This document shows positions 1 to 5,922 of a stretch of DNA of 6,060 nucleotides, in pieces. Every line of letters starts with the position of its first letter. The first letter of the stretch is position 1. The stretch is from Opitutia bacterium (GTDB lineage Bacteria > Verrucomicrobiota > Verrucomicrobiia > Opitutales > Coraliomargaritaceae), in assembly GCA_003503355.1 (NCBI GenBank), contig DOCS01000176.1, forward strand, positions 615 through 6,674, written 5' to 3'. A program made the position numbers and the translations under genes. Under the pieces are notes generated by a model. The model ran no database searches. It was not told where the DNA came from and was given only the letters and a program-made list of their open reading frames with translations.

Positions 1-77
1 CGATTTTTACGACTGAGGCGGCAATTCCTGGTCGTTAGTCGGCACCCCTGCGAGGGGCTTGGAGTTGATCAATCGTT

Positions 78-245
78 TCATGGGGGAGACTGGAGACCGT
101 CGCCCCCATTTTTTGTGCTCGGTCGCTTTTCGTAAACAGCGCGGAGGGGAGCAACGGCAACTCGCAGTTCGCGCTCTTTGGCCCAGGCATTGTATACGTA
201 GGCTTTGTCCGGATTGTCGGCTATGTCGTCGTTTGATTGCTGATT
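78..245 (-). pseudogene. Start-less coding-like stretch, possible transposase remnant
   Basis: On the minus strand a frame is open from just after a TAA at 246-248 down to a TGA at 78-80, 55 codons in all, with no ATG, GTG or TTG near its beginning. The conceptual product contains DNPDKAYVYNAWAKERELRV followed by AVAPLRAVYEKRP. A 'DKAY...ER.....P.R' pattern resembles the part of IS5/IS4-type DDE transposases around one catalytic Asp, but the similarity is weak and from memory. There are no visible terminal inverted repeats. The + strand terminator hairpin overlaps its 3' part, which argues against a functional gene. It could equally be an unrelated gene remnant or a chance open frame in GC-rich DNA. 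Confidence 0.22.
80..114 (+). terminator. Rightward rho-independent terminator-like hairpin
   Basis: A GC-rich stem pairs 82-86 (GGGGG) with 103-107 (CCCCC) and 88-90 (GAC) with 99-101 (GTC), with one A/G mismatch between them. The stem can extend inward through GG/CC at 92-93 and 97-98 and outward through AT/AT. Six T residues (109-114) follow on the + strand. The reverse orientation has no T tract, so it should stop rightward transcription, presumably from a + strand gene that ends off or near the left edge. It is not an obvious terminator for the leftward operon. Confidence 0.5.
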
Positions 246-250
246 TTAGC

Positions 251-1144
251 TTAAATACAGTCTACAATCTGCGCTAGCTGAGTGATCTCGAGGTCGGCTC
301 GAATCGCACCACAATCGGGGTCCTGTGCACGGCGGCGCAGCGAGAGTCGGTCACCGGCGAAGAGTGCGGTTTTAAAGCCGACGGACTGAGCCGGACCGAT
401 GTCGTTTTTGAGGTCGTTGCCGACATAGAGGATCTCGTGTGGTTGTACGTTGTGATGCTGCCTGAAGCGCTGCGCGGCGATGTGGTACAGCCGCGGCGAT
501 GGTTTGCCCTCCCGTTCGGCGTACGACCACACTGCGCAATCCATGCAAAAACCAAAGTAGGCGGCGTTTTGTGACAGGAAGGCTTCAAACAGCAGCGGCG
601 TATAGAATTGGGCATTTGAGATCATGCTCATCACCACGCCTCGACTAGTCAGGTTGGTGAGCATCTGCTTCAGACCCGGCATCGGTTGAGTCGGATTGAC
701 GCGGCTTTCGTAGTCCACCGCCAGTGTCTCGATGCTTTCTGCGGCGACGATTTCGATCAGTCTGCCTTCGACCAGTGAGTGAATCAGTTCAGCCCACACT
801 GCGCGTATATCGATTTCGGGGTAAATAATGGCATCCGCGCGGCGCAGATCCTGATGCCGATGAATGCTTGCATGCAGACGATCATCCAAACGAATGTCCT
901 GCGCGGCGCTGCTCAGGCGGATGCCATTGGCCTCAAGTGTCGCTTTCAATGCCGCATCGCGGTTGGTTTCGGCAGCTAGGCTGATGTCGCCGACGCCGGA
1001 ACTAAATAAAGTGCCATAGACGTCAAACACGACCGCGCGTATTCCAGCCAGTCGCTGTAAGCGTGGGACAGCGTCCTCTGGTAAGCGCACCGCTTCGGTT
1101 GCACGGCGTTTGTAAATGAGATCGATCCAGTGAGCCTTCGACAT
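251..1144 (-). CDS. HAD-superfamily hydrolase, candidate sugar-phosphoglycerate phosphatase
   Basis: A 297-residue cytoplasmic HAD-fold protein, last gene of the four-gene operon. Motif I is FDVYGTLF with nucleophile Asp41; the +2 position is Tyr43 rather than the Asp usual in phosphatases. Motif II is ISN (Ser176-Asn177), motif III is Lys214 in GKPSP, and motif IV is GNDLKND (Asp244, Asp248). Residues about 50-150 form a helical C1-type cap. The Tyr at +2 recalls L-2-haloacid dehalogenases, but the acidic motif IV suggests Mg2+ binding and hence phosphatase chemistry. About 35 residues precede motif I. The start lies 5 nt after the glycosyltransferase stop and has no clear Shine-Dalgarno, so translation probably depends on coupling. 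From context I infer dephosphorylation of glucosyl-3-phosphoglycerate or a disaccharide derivative. It does not look like the Cof-type MpgP/GpgP phosphatases or the histidine-phosphatase GpgP of mycobacteria. The fold is secure; the substrate is a guess. Confidence 0.85.
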   Translation of the reverse strand: MSKAHWIDLIYKRRATEAVRLPEDAVPRLQRLAGIRAVVFDVYGTLFSSGVGDISLAAETNRDAALKATLEANGIRLSSAAQDIRLDDRLHASIHRHQDLRRADAIIYPEIDIRAVWAELIHSLVEGRLIEIVAAESIETLAVDYESRVNPTQPMPGLKQMLTNLTSRGVVMSMISNAQFYTPLLFEAFLSQNAAYFGFCMDCAVWSYAEREGKPSPRLYHIAAQRFRQHHNVQPHEILYVGNDLKNDIGPAQSVGFKTALFAGDRLSLRRRAQDPDCGAIRADLEITQLAQIVDCI

Positions 1145-1149
1145 ATGCG

Positions 1150-2634
1150 TTAAGTGCGTAGCAGGCGGAAATTTTCGGGTTTCAAAAATGCGCCGAGTAA
1201 TTTTTGAGCATCCAGCGCTCGAACGGGATGCGCGGGTTGCTGCGCAATGTCTTGGTACAGTTCACTCAGATGCTGCGCGTAATGTTCGGTTGAGTAGCTC
1301 GCTCGAATGATCGCCGCGTTGTGCTGGATTGTGTCTTCGCCAGCCATACTGGCGGTCAGGTCGTCGGTGATGCACTGGCGCGCCGCTTTGTCGCCAACCA
1401 GTCGTTCGATCACCGCTTGCTGTAATGTTTCATTCAGGCCAGCAAAATCAATGCGGTCCTCTGGTAACCGGATCGCGCCCATCGCCAGCTCGACGGCATC
1501 CGCGGGCAGTGGGGTGGCATACGCCGCGTACGCTTTGTTCAGGCCGGACTGAATCGCGCTGCGCAAGGCTGTCAGGTCAATCCACTCACTGGGGATACCA
1601 ATCGCGCTGTAGAGCCCACTCAGATCTATACCATATGCGACAAAATCGCCGCTGATCTGCGGCAGATTGCGCCCGACGATCGCCTTGCCAAACAGCCAAG
1701 GTTCCAGAAAAGCGAGTCCGAAGCCCTCAGCGATACTGGTACTGAGGATGGCATCCGCGCTCTGCATGATCGCTTCAAACTCCCAGTGCGGATATTGTTC
1801 GGCGATGGCAAAGTGGACCGGCAACTTATGTTGGCTCGCGAATGCCTGCCAGTGCTGATAGGCCGCCGTGTAATTTTGATTGGTCGGGCCGAGGGTGGTG
1901 GCAAATACATCGCCTACGGGGGCGAGGGCGGCCCACAGCAGGATTTCGCCGAAGTTCTTGCGTCGCACAGCTCGAACTGGTGCTAGCAACAGCCGCTGTG
2001 CGGCTAATGTCTGGCGGATCTGCTTGATCTTGGCGGCCGGCACATTGCCATGCAGCTGACTGGTTTCGACTGGGTTGGGTAGCAGGTGTAGCTGGTTGTT
2101 GGCAACGCCGGTGTGTTTAAAAAACGAGCGATCACGCGCATTGAGTACCGCGTAGTGCACATGTGGTGCGCCTGGATAGAGACGGCTGGCATACGCCGCA
2201 TCGCTTTGATTGAGGCGGTAGTTGTCCGGCCGACCGTCCTCTGCGAAATCGTGCATCTGCAGGAGCAGCGATTCGCCAGCATCGGCCATCAGGGCAATCA
2301 GCCCCGGTAGCGCAGTATTTTTGCCCAGGGAGTGATTGTGGATGTGCCAAATGTCCGGCTCGCCCCCCAGCGCGGTACGAGCCGCACCGCGCAGTTGCTC
2401 GAATAGGACTTCGGGGGAGGGCGTCGTGGTCTGCGCATTGCTGTAATGCAGTCCAGCGACCACCACGCAGGCGCCGGGGAATTCGGCATTGTTGGGTGCC
2501 TCTCCGCACAGGACCACACATGCCGGTGGTTGCTTGAGTTGTTTGAAGCCACGCAGAGTAGATTCAATCACTCGGGTCACTCCGCCGCGTTTTAAGTGGT
2601 GGTGGACGATCGCAATGCGTAGTGGGGTACTCAT
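1150..2634 (-). CDS. GT4-type (GT-B fold) glycosyltransferase
   Basis: A 494-residue cytoplasmic glycosyltransferase with no signal peptide or membrane segment. The N-terminal Rossmann half opens with RIAIVHHHLKRGGVTRVIES (residues 6-25), the glycine-rich loop of GT-B enzymes. PNPVE (186-190) marks the linker and RAVRRKN (221-227) supplies the basic residues that usually contact the donor diphosphate. AEGFGLAFLEPW holds the E-x7-E signature (Glu303, Glu311) of retaining GT4 enzymes. About 180 residues follow that signature, including an unassigned helical tail, so it is longer than a typical 350-400 residue member. Its ATG overlaps the gpgS stop as ATGA, which indicates translational coupling; I see no Shine-Dalgarno. 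I infer that it adds a further hexose to glucosylglycerate or its 3-phosphate, as the mannosylglucosylglycerate synthases of Petrotoga do. The donor and acceptor cannot be read from the sequence. Confidence 0.9.
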   Translation of the reverse strand: MSTPLRIAIVHHHLKRGGVTRVIESTLRGFKQLKQPPACVVLCGEAPNNAEFPGACVVVAGLHYSNAQTTTPSPEVLFEQLRGAARTALGGEPDIWHIHNHSLGKNTALPGLIALMADAGESLLLQMHDFAEDGRPDNYRLNQSDAAYASRLYPGAPHVHYAVLNARDRSFFKHTGVANNQLHLLPNPVETSQLHGNVPAAKIKQIRQTLAAQRLLLAPVRAVRRKNFGEILLWAALAPVGDVFATTLGPTNQNYTAAYQHWQAFASQHKLPVHFAIAEQYPHWEFEAIMQSADAILSTSIAEGFGLAFLEPWLFGKAIVGRNLPQISGDFVAYGIDLSGLYSAIGIPSEWIDLTALRSAIQSGLNKAYAAYATPLPADAVELAMGAIRLPEDRIDFAGLNETLQQAVIERLVGDKAARQCITDDLTASMAGEDTIQHNAAIIRASYSTEHYAQHLSELYQDIAQQPAHPVRALDAQKLLGAFLKPENFRLLRT

Positions 2635-3614
2635 TCGGTGATACCGTATTTTTCGCGGTAGGCGGGGATGGTAATCATTGGCGGGCGCTCGTATTCGACA
2701 ATCTCGCGAGTGAGCTGTTCATAGCGATTTCCTTCGGCCTGAAACTGCCGGTAAATTGTCGACAATTCGGGCAGTCGATCGACCATGCCGTAGCTTTTCA
2801 GCCGATTAAGAAAGGTCTGCAAGATGCCAAACGACATTTTGCCCAGCGCGTTGGTGCTTTGATTGCGGTGAATGCGCTGGTCCAGATCGCACTGAGCGAA
2901 GGCTTCGAGCCCCCATTCCTTGTACACATCCAGAATGTGCGCGGTTTCGACCCCGTAACCAATCGGAAAGGGGATGCGCTCCAACACTTCGCGGCGCACC
3001 GCAAACTCTCCGGACAGGGGCTGGATCAGGGAAGTCAGTTCGGGGAAAAATAGCGAGAACAACGGACGTATCAGGATTTCGGTGACACGTCCGCCGCCGC
3101 TGGAGCGGATGCCGGAAGAATAGGCCATCGGCCGATCATAGAACGCCTTACAATATTTGATGGTGTCGTTCTTGATCAACGGCGCCACAATGCCGGTCAC
3201 AAAGCGCGGGTGGATATTTTTAATATCCGCATCCACATAGACGATGATGTCGCCTTTCAATTGGTAGATCGCCTTCCACAGATTTTCACCCTTGCCGCGC
3301 TTTTCGCCGACTTCGGGCAGGATATCCGCGGCACGGTAGACGTCGGCACCGAATGAGGCCGCGACTTCGCAGGTATTATCCTCGGAGCCAGAGTCAATCA
3401 CCGCAAACTCATCAATCAGGGGATAGCGCTCCATTAATTCAGAGCGAAAGATCACGATCTCTTTGCCGATCGTTTTTTCCTCGTTCAGTGTCGGGATACA
3501 GAGGGAGATCTTTAGCCCTTTTTCCTCCTTCGCCTTCACCAGTTCCAGAATGTCCCAAAACTCACCGTGGTGAAAGGTGTTGGTTTCGAGCCACTTTTCA
3601 ATTTTATTACTCAT
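2631..3614 (-). CDS. gpgS: Glucosyl-3-phosphoglycerate synthase (GT81)
   Basis: A 327-residue cytoplasmic GT-A enzyme expected to transfer glucose from an NDP-glucose to D-3-phosphoglycerate, the first step of glucosylglycerate synthesis. SLCIPTLNEEKTIGKEI (37-53) is the nucleotide-binding start of the family. AVIDSGSEDNT (71-81) follows, and YVDADI (126-131) holds the DxD metal site (Asp128, Asp130). The acceptor region SSGGGRVTEILIRPL (171-185), QPLSGEFAVRRE (198-209), GYGVETAHILD (219-229) and the late His249 in RIHRNQ are all GT81 hallmarks. Length matches bacterial GpgS. I chose the ATG at 3614 because GGAGG at 3623-3627 stands 8 nt upstream. The frame stays open to an ATG at 3698, but those extra 28 residues lie inside the preceding gene and do not resemble the family. 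The gene overlaps the M20-like gene by 8 nt and the glycosyltransferase gene by 4 nt. Confidence 0.93.
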   Translation of the reverse strand: MSNKIEKWLETNTFHHGEFWDILELVKAKEEKGLKISLCIPTLNEEKTIGKEIVIFRSELMERYPLIDEFAVIDSGSEDNTCEVAASFGADVYRAADILPEVGEKRGKGENLWKAIYQLKGDIIVYVDADIKNIHPRFVTGIVAPLIKNDTIKYCKAFYDRPMAYSSGIRSSGGGRVTEILIRPLFSLFFPELTSLIQPLSGEFAVRREVLERIPFPIGYGVETAHILDVYKEWGLEAFAQCDLDQRIHRNQSTNALGKMSFGILQTFLNRLKSYGMVDRLPELSTIYRQFQAEGNRYEQLTREIVEYERPPMITIPAYREKYGITE

Positions 3615-4773
3615 CGCAGAAGCCTCCATCGATTGATTGTAAGAGTGCGACCAATTGAGCCAGCCCGTCAAAGGTCGGGGTGATCTCAATCGATTCATTC
3701 AATTCGTTTTTGTGGGTCCCTTTGGTGAGCCCCAAGGTGACACTCGGTATCCCCTTGTTGATTAATTCACTCAGCTCGCCGACGCTGGGTTCCACGCGTG
3801 GGTTCACCTTTAGTGTATCGAGGATGGCACGCATTGATTTAACCATCGGGTGCGCGTAGGGCAAACCGCCGGGCTTTCGCTGGGCGATTATCGACAGCTC
3901 GATTCGGGTGTCCGAACCGTTGGCAATTTCGTCGATAATATCTTCAATCTGATCACGCAGTTTACTGACCATGCCGGTTTGCTCACTACGGATTTCAAAG
4001 CGCAAATTCGCAGATGTGGGCTGCGTGCCGAACGAAGTGCCTGAACTCATCGAGCCGAACAGGATCTTTGTTTTTGGCTCCATCGGAATCGGGATTTCCA
4101 TGATCCGCTGCACGACCTTTGTCAAAATCGCGACGGCACCCGAAGCGCCGAATTTCGTCCAATCGTATTTCGTCGGCACTTGCAGGTTGATTTCGCCTCG
4201 CAGCATGCCAATCGACGCATAGCTGAGCCGTCCTAACTCAATGCCTTCGATGCACACTCCAGCGCGAATCGGGCGTTTATTATGTTCGAGGAAAAAGCGC
4301 ATGCCCCCCAGATTGCCACGTCCCAAACTACGGGAGCAGCCCATTAGAATCAGGTTGTCTTCGAAAGTGATTCCCAGCCGTTTGAGGATTTCGGGCAGCG
4401 TGACCACCGCGGCGAGTCCGAGGCTGTTATCACCAATGCCCGGGCCTTTGATACTGTTGGGCCCGACTGACATGGCGTGGTCGACTTTTTCACTGAACAC
4501 GGTGTCGGCGTGCGCACAGACCAAAATGTTGTTTTTTCCGATCGTGCCTGGCAGGATCGCCATGCCATTGCCAGCTTGGTCGATCGAAATGTTGTCTAAT
4601 CCATCTTCCGTGAAGCGATTGCTTAAAAATGTGATGCGTTCTTCCTCCGCATCGGTGGGTGAAGGGATTTCTCCGATCATCAAGGCATTGGCGAGCAGGA
4701 TTTCGCGCACCGATTGCAGCGCGTTGCGATGCCCAGGGAGCGCGGAATGTATGAGTGGTATAGTGTTGGCCAT
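3607..4773 (-). CDS. M20-family metallopeptidase-like protein lacking the Glu-Glu pair
   Basis: A 388-residue cytoplasmic protein with the M20 fold, first gene of the glucosylglycerate operon. Conserved features are CAHADTVF (His88, Asp90), GPGIGDNSLG (Asp115), CIEGIELGRL (Glu176, where a metal-binding Asp or Glu is expected) and THKNE (His354, the usual last ligand). GTSFGTQPTSANLRFEIR (245-262) is the typical strand pattern after the lid domain. The position of the catalytic 'GEEG' motif, about 34 residues after Asp115, instead reads GCSRSLGRGNLGG (145-157), so both glutamates are missing. The lid His normally found in 'G..aHa' also appears replaced, by TKYDW (201-205). The protein may bind one metal, act on an unusual substrate, or be non-catalytic. 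The ATG at 4773 is the first after stops in the upstream pseudogene and has no clear Shine-Dalgarno. The fold is confident; the function is unknown. Confidence 0.85.
   Translation of the reverse strand: MANTIPLIHSALPGHRNALQSVREILLANALMIGEIPSPTDAEEERITFLSNRFTEDGLDNISIDQAGNGMAILPGTIGKNNILVCAHADTVFSEKVDHAMSVGPNSIKGPGIGDNSLGLAAVVTLPEILKRLGITFEDNLILMGCSRSLGRGNLGGMRFFLEHNKRPIRAGVCIEGIELGRLSYASIGMLRGEINLQVPTKYDWTKFGASGAVAILTKVVQRIMEIPIPMEPKTKILFGSMSSGTSFGTQPTSANLRFEIRSEQTGMVSKLRDQIEDIIDEIANGSDTRIELSIIAQRKPGGLPYAHPMVKSMRAILDTLKVNPRVEPSVGELSELINKGIPSVTLGLTKGTHKNELNESIEITPTFDGLAQLVALLQSIDGGFCDE
3623..3627 (-). promoter_or_regulatory. Ribosome binding site that fixes the gpgS start
   Basis: GGAGG on the minus strand lies 8 nt before the ATG at 3614, inside the last codons of the M20-like gene. 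It is the only strong Shine-Dalgarno seen at any start in the window. It rules against the in-frame ATGs at 3629 and 3698. Confidence 0.8.
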
Positions 4774-4791
4774 GAGCTGTGGATGTTACAA

Positions 4792-4998
4792 TCAATCGAC
4801 TTCAAGCTGCTAAGCGGTGTCGTCGATTGGTGGATCGCGAAGGTGCTAGTCGTCCAGACAAGCAACCACGATATGACCAACTAGCAACTTGCGTGCCCAC
4901 TTTTAATTCGCGGCAATGACCTCGCACGCGTTTGCCACTTTGCCATTCTCGGCAAAGGCATCGTCACCTGCCTTGCCGTCATCCACCCGCTTGTGACG
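4792..4998 (-). pseudogene. Decayed duplicate of the PPK2 C-terminus
   Basis: Read in the frame ending at TGA 4792-4794, this stretch aligns without gaps to codons about 205-272 of the intact PPK2 gene, at a constant offset of 237 nt. The copy has KWARKLLVGHIVVACLDD where the intact gene has KWARNLLVARIVVACLED, and ends QLEVD where the intact gene ends QVQID. Over about 60 nt around 4857-4916 the DNA is roughly 80% identical by eye. In-frame stops at 4810-4812 (TAG), 4846-4848 (TAG) and 4903-4905 (TAA) make it non-functional. The similarity fades between about 4999 and the intact stop codon at 5029. The rest of this gene is absent, so it is a tandem-duplication remnant or the tail of a lost paralogue. 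It fills nearly all of the gap before the M20-like gene. Confidence 0.85.
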
Positions 4999-5028
4999 GA
5001 CGAGCCCCACGGCAGGCGCTGAGGCCAA

Positions 5029-5847
5029 TCAATCGATTTGAACCTGCGCAGGGTCGTAATCGACTGTCGGATAGCTGAGGTGTAGGTCTTCTAGGCAAGC
5101 AACCACGATGCGGGCGACTAGTAAATTGCGCGCCCATTTTTTATTTGCGGGAATCACGTACCACGGCGCGTGCAGCTTGCTGGTCTGCTCAAAGACATCT
5201 TCATAGGCCTTCTCATACTCTGGCCACTGACTGCGTGCGACCAAATCGGAACTATCAAACTTCCAGTTCTTGGCGGGGACATCGAGCCGCTCCTGCAGGC
5301 GTTGCTTCTGAGTCTTACGGTCGATGTGCAGGAAGAACTTTAGGATGATCGTATTTTCGTCGACCAGTAATTGCTCGAAATCGTTGATGTGCCGGTAGCG
5401 CTTCTTCCACACCGATTCCGGCTTGAGCTGGTTGACGCGCACCGCCAACACATCTTCATAGTGACTGCGGTCAAAAATCATGATCTCGCCATTGGACGGC
5501 GTACATTTGTGCACGCGCCACAGATAATCGTGCGCTAATTCGCGACCGGTGGGCTTTTCAAAACTGGACACGTGCACGCCCTGCGGATTCACCCCGCGGA
5601 AGACATGCTTGATGGTGCCGTTCTTACCGCTGGTATCCATGCCTTGCAGCACAAGTAATAGCTTTTTGCGGCGGTCGACATGGAAGCGCTGTTGCAAGTC
5701 TGCGAGGCGCAGATGCAGCTGGCTCAATTCTTCCAGCGCGACCTTCTTGCTAGTCGGTATATCTTCCCACGGGGATGATTCGACCTCGGAGAGGTTGTCG
5801 TTTTGGCCGGTTTGAATTAGGTAGTGGTTGAAGTCGTTTAAGCTCAT
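5029..5847 (-). CDS. ppk2: PPK2-family polyphosphate kinase (class III-like)
   Basis: A 272-residue cytoplasmic enzyme that moves phosphate between polyphosphate and nucleotides. The Walker A loop is GMDTSGKNGT (69-78, Lys75), followed by IKHVFRGVNPQGV. The Walker B/lid region is IFDRSHYEDVLAVRV (124-138); the SHYEDV form is typical of class III PPK2 proteins, known to phosphorylate AMP and ADP, rather than the RSWYNRA form of class I. The lid helix region KTQKQRLQERLDVPAKNWKF (178-197) and the end APWYVIPANKKWAR (227-240) complete the family pattern. Length is normal for a single-domain PPK2. The ATG at 5847 is preceded by a pyrimidine-rich tract with no Shine-Dalgarno. It lies 57 nt after the upstream gene's stop, so it may be in that gene's operon. 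A decayed copy of its 3' end follows it. The family is certain; substrate preference is inferred from class. Confidence 0.93.
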   Translation of the reverse strand: MSLNDFNHYLIQTGQNDNLSEVESSPWEDIPTSKKVALEELSQLHLRLADLQQRFHVDRRKKLLLVLQGMDTSGKNGTIKHVFRGVNPQGVHVSSFEKPTGRELAHDYLWRVHKCTPSNGEIMIFDRSHYEDVLAVRVNQLKPESVWKKRYRHINDFEQLLVDENTIILKFFLHIDRKTQKQRLQERLDVPAKNWKFDSSDLVARSQWPEYEKAYEDVFEQTSKLHAPWYVIPANKKWARNLLVARIVVACLEDLHLSYPTVDYDPAQVQID

Positions 5848-5894
5848 AGGGGTAGGGGCTGGGGGTGAGGAGGATTGGATAACACTCAGGTCGT

Positions 5895-5922
5895 GTTTAT
5901 CGACTCATTTGCGTCGATAAAC
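5895..5922. repeat. Perfect 10-bp inverted repeat around a stop codon
   Basis: GTTTATCGAC at 5895-5904 and GTCGATAAAC at 5913-5922 are exact reverse complements separated by 8 nt. The loop contains the TGA stop (5905-5907) of the upstream partial gene. No T tract follows on either strand, so it is not a standard intrinsic terminator. It could be an mRNA 3'-end stabilising hairpin or a protein-binding palindrome. Confidence 0.6.

Noticed and set aside
45..57. 5-bp hairpin CCCCT-GCG-AGGGG
   Set aside because: It is short, has no T tract, and is likely by chance in GC-rich DNA.
59..277. Open + strand frame of 72 codons at the left edge
   Set aside because: It is rich in Arg and Cys, runs through the terminator hairpin and into the HAD gene's 3' end, and has no recognisable features.
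2622..3053. Open + strand frame of 143 codons opposite gpgS
   Set aside because: It is the antisense shadow of conserved GT81 sequence, and no independent signal supports it.
3615..3698. 28-residue N-terminal extension of gpgS
   Set aside because: It lies within the M20-like coding region, does not resemble GT81 proteins, and the GGAGG at 3623-3627 points to the ATG at 3614.
4241..4813. Open + strand frame of 190 codons
   Set aside because: It is antisense to the well-supported M20-like gene and its translation is rich in Ser, Pro and Arg with no domain pattern.
4774..4850. Possible promoter for the operon on the minus strand
   Set aside because: I looked for -35/-10 pairs upstream of 4773 and found no correctly spaced match good enough to report.
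4938..4957. 7-bp perfect hairpin (CTTTGCC/GGCAAAG) after ppk2
   Set aside because: There is no T tract on either side and it lies within the PPK2-remnant coding pattern, so it is weak as a terminator.
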